Assembly: GCF_035917675.1 (NCBI RefSeq)
Contig: NZ_CP109104.1
Coordinates: forward strand, 1,612,001 to 1,676,000
Length of the DNA: 64,000 nucleotides
Direction of reading: 5' to 3'
DNA from: Streptomyces sp. NBC_01775
GTDB taxonomy: Bacteria > Actinomycetota > Actinomycetes > Streptomycetales > Streptomycetaceae
This document shows, piece by piece, positions 42,710-50,472 of this stretch (positions within the stretch are counted from its first letter, which is position 1; each line of letters starts with the position of its first letter). The notes beneath the pieces are model-generated. The model saw nothing but the letters and a program-made list of their open reading frames with translations. It had not been told where the DNA came from and did no database searches. The translations under genes were made by a program, and so were the position numbers.

Positions 42710-43389
42710 CGCTCTCGGTGCTGGTCGTCGACGACCAGATCGTCGTGCGGGCGGGCTTCGCCGCCGTCATCGACGCCGAGCCGGACATGACGGTCGTCGG
42801 CGAGGCGGGCGACGGTGCCGCGGCGGTGAGCCTCGCCGAACAGCTCGCGCCCGACGTGATCGTCATGGACATCCGGATGCCCGGACTCGACGGCATCGCC
42901 GCCACCCGGATTCTCACGGGCCGCGAGAACCCGCCCCGCGTCCTGGTGCTGACCACCTTCGACCTCGACGCCCATATCTTCGACGCGCTGCGCGCCGGCG
43001 CGTCCGGATTCCTGCTCAAGGACGTGCAGGCGGCCGAACTGTTGCAGGGCATCCGGGTCGTGGCCGCCGGTGAGAGCGTCCTGGCCCCGTCCGCGACCCG
43101 GCGGCTCATCGGCCACTACGCCGCAGCACCGCCCGCCGGGCCGACGCCCGGCCAGGACACGGGAGTCCTGGACCGGCTGACCGGGCGGGAGCGCTTCGTC
43201 CTCACCCTGGTCGCCTCGGGCCTGAACAACGCCGAGATCGCCGCTGAGCTCGACATCACCGTCGGCACCGTCAAGTCCCATGTGAACGGGCTGCTGCGCA
43301 AGCTGGAGCTGCGCGACCGGGTCCAGGCGACGATCCTCGCGTACGACCTGGGCCTCGCCCACGCGAACCCGCCGGGGGCGCACACCTGA
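42706..43389 (+). CDS. NarL/FixJ-family response regulator
   Basis: 227 residues. The receiver domain (about 1-120) has the acid pocket VVDDQ (Asp9/Asp10), the phosphoacceptor Asp55 in VIVMDIRMPGLDG, Thr and Lys in LTTF and FLLKD. A LuxR-type helix-turn-helix ends the protein: LTGRERFVLTLVASGLNNAEIAAELDITVGTVKSHVNGLLRKLELRDRVQATILAYDLGL. Its ATG overlaps the stop of the kinase gene, so the pair is a translationally coupled two-component system. Its targets are not evident; three CCGTACGG palindromes lie just downstream of its stop. Confidence 0.95.
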   Translation: MTLSVLVVDDQIVVRAGFAAVIDAEPDMTVVGEAGDGAAAVSLAEQLAPDVIVMDIRMPGLDGIAATRILTGRENPPRVLVLTTFDLDAHIFDALRAGASGFLLKDVQAAELLQGIRVVAAGESVLAPSATRRLIGHYAAAPPAGPTPGQDTGVLDRLTGRERFVLTLVASGLNNAEIAAELDITVGTVKSHVNGLLRKLELRDRVQATILAYDLGLAHANPPGAHT

Positions 43390-43401
43390 CGCCCGGCCGT
43401 C

Positions 43402-43460
43402 CCGTACGGAACCCTTTTGAAACCCGCGTCCCCGCCGTACGGCGCCGACGTGCCGTACGG
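43402..43460. repeat. Three CCGTACGG palindromes
   Basis: CCGTACGG occurs at 43402-43409, 43435-43442 and 43453-43460 between the response regulator and the transporter gene. The second and third are 18 bp apart. They may be binding sites or parts of an RNA hairpin. Confidence 0.6.
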
Positions 43461-43654
43461 GCGACGCACCCTGCGCCGGCGCCCCGGCGGCTCGGGGCCG
43501 AGGACCTGAATTCCGGGGGACAACCGGGCATATGACCCAGCTGATCAAGATCTCGGGCCGGTTTCGCGGTGATCCTGCGATGACCTGTAGAGGACGAGAT
43601 GGATGATCTGGAGAAGCCACATGTGACTAGTGGGGCCAGTGATACGTCTGGGAA

Positions 43655-45127
43655 ATGAACAACGAGGTTCAGCAGCCCCACGACGACGTGCTGGCTGCGC
43701 ACAAGCGGAACTCTGACGTCCGCAGCAGCGACATCACGGTCACGGACGAGGCGACGGTCAGGCGGGCCACAAGGGCCGCCGCTGTCGGCAACGCCATGGA
43801 ATGGTTCGACTTCGGGATCTACGCGTATCTCGCGGTCACTATCGGAAAGGTCTTCTTCCCCGGGGACGGCGGCACGCAGCTCCTGGCCTCCTTCACAGCC
43901 TTCGCCGCGTCCTTCCTGATCCGGCCGCTGGGCGGGCTGGTCTTCGGCCCCCTCGGCGACCGTCTCGGCCGAAAACAAGTGCTTTCGCTGACCATGGTGC
44001 TGATGGCGGCAAGCACCTTCTGCATCGGCCTGATCCCCTCCTACGACTCGATCGGCATCGCCTCTCCGGTCCTGCTGCTGCTCTTCCGCATGCTCCAGGG
44101 CTTCTCCACGGGCGGTGAGTACGGCGGCGCGGCCACCTTCATCGCCGAGTACGCACCGGACAAGCGGCGCGGCTACTTCGGCAGCTTCCTGGAACTGGGC
44201 ACCCTGATCGGCTACATCGGCGCCGCCGGTCTGGTCCTGGTGCTCAACACCACGCTGGGCGACGAGCAGATGCTGGAGTGGGGCTGGCGGATCCCGTTCC
44301 TGATCGGCGGACCGATCGGGGTGGTCGGTCTGTATCTGCGCACGAAGCTCGAGGAGACCCCGGCCTTCCAGAAGCAGCAGGCGCAGTCGGCCGGGTCGGG
44401 CACCGACGAGGCGAACGCGCCCAAGCTGTCGGAGGACATGCCGCGGAAGAAGTTCACGGCGATCTTCACCGAGCAGTGGCGCATGCTTCTCCTGTGCATC
44501 GCCCTGGTCGCGGCCTACAACATCACCAACTACATGCTCCTGTCGTACATGCCCGCGTACCTGACCGATGCCCTCGACTACAAGCACTCGATGGAGCTGG
44601 TCGCGGCGATCATCGCCATGGTGGCGATGACACTGGTGATCCAGCGGGTGGGCAACCTCGCCGACCGCTTCGGCCGCAAGCCGCTGCTGATGGCCGGCAT
44701 GGGGGGCTTCGCCGTGCTGACGATCCCCGTTTTCGCCCTCTTCCAACAGGGCAGCTTCGCGGCGGTGATCGTCGGACTGCTGGTGCTGGGCGCCTGCCTG
44801 GTGTGTCTGCTGGGCACGATGTCCGCGACGCTCCCCGCCCTCTTCCCCACGGAAGTGCGGTACGGCTCCCTGTCCATCGGCTACAACGTGTCCACCTCCC
44901 TGTTCGGCGGAACGGCACCGGGCGTGATGACGTACCTCGTCGACAGCACCCACGACAAGATGGCCCCGGCCTACTACGCCTCGGCCGCGGCCGTCCTCGG
45001 CGTCATCGTTGTGGCCCTCATGAAGGAGACCGCCCAGCAGCCGCTCCCGGGCTCGCCGCCCTCTGTCAGCACCGACGAGGAAGCCCGCGCCCTGGCCCGC
45101 CCCGAAACCCACGAGCCCGTTTCCTGA
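43655..45127 (+). CDS. MFS transporter, metabolite:H+ symporter (ProP-like)
   Basis: 490 residues with about twelve membrane segments. The early block GNAMEWFDFGIYAYLAVTIGKVFFP (45-69) and the loop PLGGLVFGPLGDRLGRKQVLSLTM mark the ProP/ShiA/KgtP group of proton symporters for osmoprotectants, citrate, alpha-ketoglutarate or shikimate. LLFRMLQGFSTGGEYGGAATFIAEYAPDKRRGYFGS is strongly conserved. The cytoplasmic loop of about 30 residues is acidic/Gly-rich. It lies 265 bp behind the two-component pair, with a weak ribosome-binding site, and ends in a strong terminator, so it is probably its own transcription unit. Confidence 0.93.
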   Translation: MNNEVQQPHDDVLAAHKRNSDVRSSDITVTDEATVRRATRAAAVGNAMEWFDFGIYAYLAVTIGKVFFPGDGGTQLLASFTAFAASFLIRPLGGLVFGPLGDRLGRKQVLSLTMVLMAASTFCIGLIPSYDSIGIASPVLLLLFRMLQGFSTGGEYGGAATFIAEYAPDKRRGYFGSFLELGTLIGYIGAAGLVLVLNTTLGDEQMLEWGWRIPFLIGGPIGVVGLYLRTKLEETPAFQKQQAQSAGSGTDEANAPKLSEDMPRKKFTAIFTEQWRMLLLCIALVAAYNITNYMLLSYMPAYLTDALDYKHSMELVAAIIAMVAMTLVIQRVGNLADRFGRKPLLMAGMGGFAVLTIPVFALFQQGSFAAVIVGLLVLGACLVCLLGTMSATLPALFPTEVRYGSLSIGYNVSTSLFGGTAPGVMTYLVDSTHDKMAPAYYASAAAVLGVIVVALMKETAQQPLPGSPPSVSTDEEARALARPETHEPVS

Positions 45128-45145
45128 TCCGACCGCCCGCAGTCT

Positions 45146-45175
45146 GCCCGCGCCCCGGCCTGCCGGGGCGCGGGC
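45146..45175 (+). terminator. Hairpin terminator of the ProP-like gene
   Basis: GCCCGCGCCCCGGC (45146-45159) and GCCGGGGCGCGGGC (45162-45175) form a 14-bp stem, 18 bp after the transporter stop. Confidence 0.8.
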
Positions 45176-45206
45176 GCGAGGTCGTCGAGGACAGCGCCTC
45201 CGCCCG

Positions 45207-45617
45207 TCAGCCGTCGAGTTCGGCGCGCACGCGACGGGAGGGGCTGAAGACATAGAGACCGAGGACGTCGGGCGGGTCGCTGAGGCCTGGCCCGCCGTCC
45301 TCGACCCACGTCGCGACGTCGGCGGGGACGTCGGCGTCGTTGGCCAGCCCGAGCCAGACGGGCCGCCCGCCGGCCCTACGGCCCTCGGCGGAGGGCTGGA
45401 CGACGATGACGTTCGCGTGCGCGCACGCGTCGAGGCAGTCGGTGACCCGCACCGCCGCACGGCCGTCCACGACCCGCCGCAGCTCGCGAAGCTGGGCCGC
45501 GTGATCGAGGCCGGGAATCTTGGGGCTGCCACAACAGCATCCCCGGCAGACGGTGACGGTGCAGCGGGCCGGGGCGGCCCCCGCCGGGGCGGCCGGCTGA
45601 TGCTGTCGCTTGCTCAC
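45207..45617 (-). CDS. 2Fe-2S ferredoxin-like protein (thioredoxin-fold type)
   Basis: 136 residues from the GTG at 45615-45617, with AAGGAC upstream; a longer frame exists but its N-terminus is unconserved. VTVCRGCCCGSPKIPGLDHA (22-41) and VRVTDCLDACAHANVIVVQPS (57-77) supply the Cys of a thioredoxin-fold 2Fe-2S site: Cys24 and Cys29 region, Cys61 and Cys65. The rest is a compact domain ending FSPSRRVRAELDG. Such (2Fe-2S) ferredoxins are linked to cobalamin synthesis, hydrogenases or unknown redox chains. No partner oxidoreductase is adjacent. Confidence 0.75.
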   Translation of the reverse strand: MSKRQHQPAAPAGAAPARCTVTVCRGCCCGSPKIPGLDHAAQLRELRRVVDGRAAVRVTDCLDACAHANVIVVQPSAEGRRAGGRPVWLGLANDADVPADVATWVEDGGPGLSDPPDVLGLYVFSPSRRVRAELDG

Positions 45618-46093
45618 GGGTGTCCTTGTCGGTGGTCGCTCCAGGAAGCACCACTCAAGCAGGAGGCCGAACGCCCGGCAGCACCGCCTCCCTATTGCGG
45701 GAATTCCGGTCCCGGAGGGTGCCGACCTGGTCGCGGAGTGGCGGCTCATGGAGCCGGCCTGGCGGAGCTTCTTCGCCGACACCCGGCTGAGCCGCCGTAT
45801 CCGGCTCCGGCGGACGCGTTATCCGGCCAGGGGCCGCGCACTGCGGCTAGCCCGCCCCTTCCGCCGTGAGTACCGTCCTGGGTCCCAGGCGTCAAACGTC
45901 GTGCGAGGCCGTTGAGTTCTCACCGGGTGAGGGTTCACGCAGGGCGGACGCGGCCACGCCTTGGGAGCTGTCACGTGGCTGAGGCTCGGGGGACCCCAGC
46001 GCCGTGCGGCAGGCCCCGAGCCGGCACTTCGGCTCGGGGCCCTGCTTGTACCCGTACCGCTCTGTGCCCTGTGCCGCACCGCAAGGAGGATCA
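45618..46093. other. Divergent region between the ferredoxin and hydrolase genes
   Basis: 476 bp without a supported gene; short plus-strand frames lack start signals and known domains. It contains a hairpin (46012-46041) that matches the terminator beyond the hydrolase, and AAGGAGGA before the hydrolase start. Confidence 0.5.
46012..46041. terminator. Hairpin upstream of the hydrolase gene
   Basis: GGCCCCGAGCC (46012-46022) pairs with GGCTCGGGGCC (46031-46041), an 11-bp stem, 53 bp before the hydrolase start. Its stem sequence recurs in the terminator at 46924-46960. Here it might act as an attenuator or end readthrough from upstream. Confidence 0.5.
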
Positions 46094-46900
46094 GTGCCCT
46101 ACGCGAATGTCAACAGCGTGGAGTTGTTCTACGAGGATCACGGGTCCGGACAGCCGCTGATCCTCCTGCACGGCTGGGGCACCTGCGGTTCCGTGTGGGA
46201 CGCGCAGCGGGAGGAGTTCGCCCGTGACCACCGGGTCATCACGCCCGACTGGCGCGGGTGTGGCCGCTCCGGGCGACCCGAGAGCAACACGATCGCGGAC
46301 AACGCCGAGGACATCCTGGCACTGGCGGGCGCGCTCAAGCTGGATGCCCCGGTGCTCGTCGGATGTTCGGCCGGAGCCGCGATAGTGCTCGAAGCGGCCT
46401 GCCGGGCGCCCTCGTTCGTCCGTGCGGTGGTCGCTGTCGACGGGCCCGGATACTGGCCCGCCGAACGGAAGGCGGAACAACTCAGCTTGCTGCGGCAGGC
46501 GCTGAGCTCCGACCGGGCGGAGACGGTCAAGCAGTGGGTCGTGGACTGGTACGGCCCGCTGGCCGACCCGTCGCTGCTGGAGTGGACGACCCGGCAGATC
46601 CTGGAGTCCTCGGCATCCATCGATCAGATCCTCACCGACGCGGTGCGCCACAACCCACGGGCCACCATCGGGGAGCTCGCCGTGCCCGCGGTCTTCATCC
46701 ATGGAGAGCTCGACGCGGAGATCCCCATGGAGGTGTCCGAGACGCTCGCGGAGCTCGCTCCGCACGGCGAGGCGCACATCATGCAGGAGTCTGGGCACAT
46801 GCCGCACGTGGAGCAGCCCGCGGAGTTCAACGCGCTGCTGCGCTCCGTACTGCGGCGTTTCGAGTCGCCCGACGCGCCCCGCCCCAGCGCCACGGAATGA
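46094..46900 (+). CDS. Alpha/beta hydrolase
   Basis: 268 residues from a GTG with a full AAGGAGGA. It is a canonical hydrolase: PLILLHGWGTCGSVWD (oxyanion hole, 20-35), VITPDWRGCGRSGRPES, nucleophile elbow VLVGCSAGAAIVLEAA (Ser in G-C-S-A-G), a helical cap, acid in FIHGELDAEIPME, and the catalytic His in QESGHMPHVEQPAEFN. It belongs to the broad esterase/haloperoxidase-like group; substrate unknown. It is flanked by two hairpins with the same stem, as if a discrete cassette. Confidence 0.9.
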   Translation: MPYANVNSVELFYEDHGSGQPLILLHGWGTCGSVWDAQREEFARDHRVITPDWRGCGRSGRPESNTIADNAEDILALAGALKLDAPVLVGCSAGAAIVLEAACRAPSFVRAVVAVDGPGYWPAERKAEQLSLLRQALSSDRAETVKQWVVDWYGPLADPSLLEWTTRQILESSASIDQILTDAVRHNPRATIGELAVPAVFIHGELDAEIPMEVSETLAELAPHGEAHIMQESGHMPHVEQPAEFNALLRSVLRRFESPDAPRPSATE

Positions 46901-46923
46901 CCGTCTGAGGCGGTACGCACCAG

Positions 46924-46960
46924 CAGGGCCCCGAGCCGGGGAAGCCGGCTCGGGGCCCTG
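46924..46960 (+). terminator. Perfect 16-bp hairpin terminator of the hydrolase gene
   Basis: CAGGGCCCCGAGCCGG (46924-46939) and CCGGCTCGGGGCCCTG (46945-46960) pair completely around GGAAG, 23 bp after the stop. Confidence 0.85.
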
Positions 46961-47159
46961 CCGTACGGCGCCGGGGTCCCCCGACCCCCATGCGCGGTAC
47001 GGCTCCAGGAGATTGGCCGATACTGATCCGTGTGAAGTCCACGGCCCCGAACGGTGTTTGACTCCTGGGATTCAGAACGTTACTCACTGCGGAAAGGGCA
47101 GGCTAGCCGCGGAACGCGGCCCCTGGCCGGATTGCGCGACGGTGAGTGAGGAAGCTCTG

Positions 47160-48152
47160 ATGAACACGCCCGCTGCGGACGACAGCCGGATGCGGATGCT
47201 GGTCCGCAGCGACGATCTCGACGAGACGCGCGAGATGATCAGCACCGCGTACAGCCCGTACGAGCTGCGTGCCCTGGACAGACCGCAGGACTTCTCCGCG
47301 TGGTACGCCGAGGGAGGCTTCCCCGGAATCACGCTCTCCGCGCTGGGCTACGGCACGGAGACGCTGGTGGCGCCCGAGCCGCTCACCTCGTATCTGCTGG
47401 TCTGTCAGGTCCACCAGGGCAGGATCAGGCTGGAGTCCGCCGAGCGGCGCGAGGAACAGTTCGTGAGCCCCGGCGACACCTATGTGATGGACCCGCACCA
47501 GCGGCTCCGGGTCTACTGGGCCCCCGGTACCAGGGTGACGACGATCAGGCTGGACCGGGAGCTGGCCGAGCGGGCCGCGGGCGACGCGCTGGGGCGTGAG
47601 GAGCCGGTGCGGGCGCTGTTCGGGCTCGGCGGCGCCGTGTCCAAGGCGGCGGCCGAGAGCTGGGCGGGGATCTCGGCGACGATCCACCGGGAGGTGATGT
47701 CCGGCGGAGTCGCCCGCACCAGCCCGCTGGTCGCGTCGCAGCTCACCCAGACCGCCGCCGCGACCTTGATGGCGACCCATCGCCTGCTGCCGGGCTCGGA
47801 GGCGGTACGGCACGTCGGGAACGTGGCACATCCCGCCGTCCGCAGGGCCATCCAACTCATCGAGGAGCGCAGCGACCAGCCGCTCTCCCTCTCCGACCTC
47901 GCTGTGGCGGCCAGGTGCAGCCCCCGGGCCCTTCAGGAGGCGTTCCAGCGGTATGTCGGCCGTACGCCGCTGGCCTATCTCCGCGAGGTCCGGCTGGATC
48001 GCGCCCACCGTGACCTGGTCGCGGCCGACGCCGACGGGCCGGTCACCGTGGCGGAGATCGCCTTCCGCTGGGGCTTCTCCAACCTGGGCCGGTTCGCGAA
48101 CTGGTACCGCCTGCGCTACGGACACGCCCCCTCACTCACCCTGCGCGCGTGA
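47160..48152 (+). CDS. AraC-family regulator with AraC-binding-like N-terminus
   Basis: 330 residues. The first 210 residues form a cupin-like sensor (PLTSYLLVCQVHQGRIRLESAERREEQFVSPGDTYVMDPHQRLRVYW) of the type found in AraC regulators that respond to aromatics. The C-terminal double helix-turn-helix is VRRAIQLIEERSDQPLSLSDLAVAARCSPRALQEAFQRYVGRTPLAYLREVRLDRAHRDLVAADADGPVTVAEIAFRWGFSNLGRFANWYRLRYGHAPSLTLRA. It has its own 200-bp leader with GAGGAAGC before the ATG. Targets may be the hydrolase before it or the ABC exporter after it. Confidence 0.93.
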   Translation: MNTPAADDSRMRMLVRSDDLDETREMISTAYSPYELRALDRPQDFSAWYAEGGFPGITLSALGYGTETLVAPEPLTSYLLVCQVHQGRIRLESAERREEQFVSPGDTYVMDPHQRLRVYWAPGTRVTTIRLDRELAERAAGDALGREEPVRALFGLGGAVSKAAAESWAGISATIHREVMSGGVARTSPLVASQLTQTAAATLMATHRLLPGSEAVRHVGNVAHPAVRRAIQLIEERSDQPLSLSDLAVAARCSPRALQEAFQRYVGRTPLAYLREVRLDRAHRDLVAADADGPVTVAEIAFRWGFSNLGRFANWYRLRYGHAPSLTLRA

Positions 48153-48595
48153 AACGGCGCGAGGAATCGGACCCGCCGGTCCCGGTCTCAACCTGAAGGA
48201 CGCCGCCGGAATCCGACGGTGCGGCATGATGCGGCGTCACCCGTCGGCGGGACGTCATGTCGGCCATTTCCGCGGCGAGCGAAGCGAATGCCGATGCTGT
48301 CCCGCGCACTCCCCAGGGCCTGCCCGCGCACTCCCCAGGACCTGGGGGCATCGAAGCCGGCCTGCCCGTGCGCAGGGCGTTCGGCCCGTGCGGTGCCGCT
48401 CCACGACGGCGCTCGCGGGCTCTGGGCGCACGGACTTCCCCTGGAAAGGGCCGGCTTGCAGCTGCTCGAGCGCCCTTGTTACTGTCCTCCGCGACATCTC
48501 ACCGTAGGGTTCCGCCCTCGCCATTCAGCCTCCTCGTGTCCGGTGACACCAGGAAGGTGGGAGTCACACCAGATTCTGATCAAAGGTGTGCGGCG
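48153..48595. other. Intergenic leader of the ABC exporter operon
   Basis: 443 bp. It contains a 22-bp tandem duplication at 48301-48344 and, near 48542-48573, GTGACACC...GGTGGGAGTCAC, an imperfect inverted repeat that could bind a regulator. No gene is supported. Confidence 0.45.
48301..48344. repeat. 22-bp tandem duplication
   Basis: CCCGCGCACTCCCCAGG begins at 48301 and again at 48323; the two 22-bp units differ at one position (GGGCCTG or GGACCTG). Confidence 0.9.
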
Positions 48596-49609
48596 ATGGC
48601 TGCGGTACTGCGAACAGACACGGCTCTGGAAGCCGTTGATCTTGTCAAAACCTATTCGGCAGGCAGGAAGAAGCCTCCGGTCACAGCGTTGCGGGGGCTG
48701 AGCTTCGCCGCCGCGCAGGGGACCGTCTTCGGGCTGCTCGGCCCGAACGGCGCCGGCAAGTCCACCACGGTGAAGATCCTCTCCACGCTGTCGGCCCCCG
48801 ACTCGGGATCGGCGCGCGTCGCGGGCCTCGACGTGGCGACGAGGCCGGACCGGGTGCGCCAGGCGATCGGCTTCGTGGCCCAGAAGCCCGGCACGGACCC
48901 GATGGGGACCGCGACGGAGAACCTGCTGCTCGCGGGGCGCGTCCACGGGATGTCCCGCCGTGACGCCACGGCGCGGGCCGGTGAACTCATCGACAGGTTC
49001 GGCCTGACCGACGCCTCGAAGCGGCTGGTCAGCACGTACTCCGGTGGCATGGCGCGCAAGCTGGACGTCGCGCTCGGGCTGATGCACCGCCCTCGGGTGC
49101 TCTTCCTCGACGAGCCGACCACGGGGCTCGACCCGCAGGCCCGGAGCGAGCTGTGGCAGGAGATCGCGCGGATGGCCGGTGACGAGCGGATGACGGTGCT
49201 GCTCACCACGCACTATCTCGACGAGGCGGACCACCTCGCCGACCGGCTGGCGATCGTCGACCACGGCACGGTCGTCGCCGCGGGCACCCCCGAGGAGCTC
49301 AAGAGCGACCTGCGCGGCGACGCGGTGCGCGTCGAGCTCGCCGAGCCGGACAGCGGAGCACGAGCGGCGCTGGGACGGGTGCCGGGGCTGCGCGAGATCA
49401 CCATGGACGGGTGCACGGTCCACGGCAGGACCGATGACGGCGCGCGGGCGTTGCCGCCCGCGCTGGCCGCACTCGAAGCGGCGGGCATCGCCGTGACCTC
49501 CGCGACGCTCGCCCGCCCTTCGCTCGACGACGTCTACCTCCGGCACACCGGCCACAGCCTGGATGCCGCGGACGACAAGGGCCCGAAGGCCCTGGAGGAG
49601 GCGAAGTGA
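48596..49609 (+). CDS. ABC transporter ATP-binding protein, DrrA-like
   Basis: 337 residues from the ATG at 48596, AAAGG upstream. Walker A is GPNGAGKST (49-57), the Q-loop VAQKPGTDP, the signature TYSGGMARKLDVALGLMHRP, Walker B VLFLDEPTTGLDPQARSELW, and the H-loop LLTTHYLDEADHLADRLAIVDHGTVVAAGTPEEL. The about 100-residue C-terminal domain (VELAEPDSGARAAL ... ARPSLDDVYLRHTGHSLD) is characteristic of daunorubicin-resistance DrrA exporters. It overlaps the permease by 4 bp. The pair probably exports a hydrophobic antibiotic or lipid. Confidence 0.93.
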   Translation: MAAVLRTDTALEAVDLVKTYSAGRKKPPVTALRGLSFAAAQGTVFGLLGPNGAGKSTTVKILSTLSAPDSGSARVAGLDVATRPDRVRQAIGFVAQKPGTDPMGTATENLLLAGRVHGMSRRDATARAGELIDRFGLTDASKRLVSTYSGGMARKLDVALGLMHRPRVLFLDEPTTGLDPQARSELWQEIARMAGDERMTVLLTTHYLDEADHLADRLAIVDHGTVVAAGTPEELKSDLRGDAVRVELAEPDSGARAALGRVPGLREITMDGCTVHGRTDDGARALPPALAALEAAGIAVTSATLARPSLDDVYLRHTGHSLDAADDKGPKALEEAK

Positions 49610-50424
49610 CCACGGCACACATGAACCCCGTGAGCGCGCGTCCGCTGAACGCGGTCACCCACGCCGCGTACCTCACAGCCCGCCTGCTGCGCACGCTGTG
49701 GCGGATGCCCGCGTTCCTCGTCATCGGGCTCGTGCAGCCGGCGCTCTGGCTGCTGTTGTTCGGGCAGCTCTTCCGCTCGGTCGTGGACCTGCCCGGATTC
49801 GCGTACGGGGAGGGCGGATTCCTGCGGTTCCTCACACCGGGTGTGGTGATGATGACCGCGCTGTTCGCGAGCGCGTGGGCAGGGACGACCTACTTGCAGG
49901 ACATCGACCGCGGCGTGATGGACCGGCTGCTGACCTCCCCCGTCGGCCGAGGCGCCATGATGTGCGCGACCATGGCCCACCAGGCGGTCCAGACCGTCGT
50001 CCAGAGCCTGATCATCGTGGTCATCGCGCTGATCGCCGGCGCCCGCTTCCCCGGCGGCGTCCCCGGCGTCGGCGTCACCGTCCTGGCGGCGGTGCTGCTG
50101 ACGCTGATCTTCTCGGCGCTGTCCAACGCCGTCGCCCTGCTGACCCGTCAGCAGGCCACCCTGATCGCGATTTCCCAGTTCACCACGCTGCCGCTGATGT
50201 TCCTGAGCTCAGCCGTGATGGACCTCCACCTCGCTCCGGGCTGGGTCGGGAACGCCGCCCGGCGCAATCCCGTGGAATGGGCGGTCGTCGCGGCGCGGCA
50301 GGCGATGCTCGCACACACCGACTGGAGCATGGTCTGGACCCGTCTGGGGCTGCTCGCGGCGGCAGCCCTCGTGATGGGGCTCCTGGCCACACGGGCGTTC
50401 CGGGCCTACCGGAAGTCGATGTAG
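49606..50424 (+). CDS. ABC transporter permease, DrrB-like
   Basis: 272 residues, GTG start overlapping the ATPase stop. Six membrane segments are visible: FLVIGLVQPALWLLLFGQLF, FLTPGVVMMTALFASAWAG, TVVQSLIIVVIALIAGA, GVTVLAAVLLTLIFSALSNAVALL, LIAISQFTTLPLMFLSSAVM and LGLLAAAALVMGLLATRA. DRGVMDRLLTSPVGRGAMM is the EAA-like loop of ABC-2 exporters. The segment LSSAVMDLHLAPGWVGNAARRNPVEWAVVAAR is highly typical of DrrB-type partners. The transported substrate is unknown. Confidence 0.93.
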   Translation: MTTAHMNPVSARPLNAVTHAAYLTARLLRTLWRMPAFLVIGLVQPALWLLLFGQLFRSVVDLPGFAYGEGGFLRFLTPGVVMMTALFASAWAGTTYLQDIDRGVMDRLLTSPVGRGAMMCATMAHQAVQTVVQSLIIVVIALIAGARFPGGVPGVGVTVLAAVLLTLIFSALSNAVALLTRQQATLIAISQFTTLPLMFLSSAVMDLHLAPGWVGNAARRNPVEWAVVAARQAMLAHTDWSMVWTRLGLLAAAALVMGLLATRAFRAYRKSM

Positions 50425-50445
50425 GAGAGGCGACCCGGCCTCTCC
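50424..50445. terminator. Hairpin between the permease and P450 genes
   Basis: GGAGAGGC (50424-50431) pairs with GCCTCTCC (50438-50445) in the short gap between the convergent ABC permease and P450 genes; a CCGGGA-CTCCCGG arm follows. It could stop both transcripts. Confidence 0.55.
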
Positions 50446-50472
50446 CCGCGGACCGGGACTCCCGGCTCCGGC

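Noticed and set aside
43271..45532. Long minus-strand frame opposite the ProP-like transporter
   Set aside because: The plus strand has twelve membrane segments and conserved loops; the antisense product is charged low-complexity sequence.
45610..45915. Plus-strand frame with VPEGADLVAEWRLMEPAWRSFF
   Set aside because: Some natural-looking sequence, but no ribosome-binding site, no known domain, and it overlaps the start of the ferredoxin-like gene.
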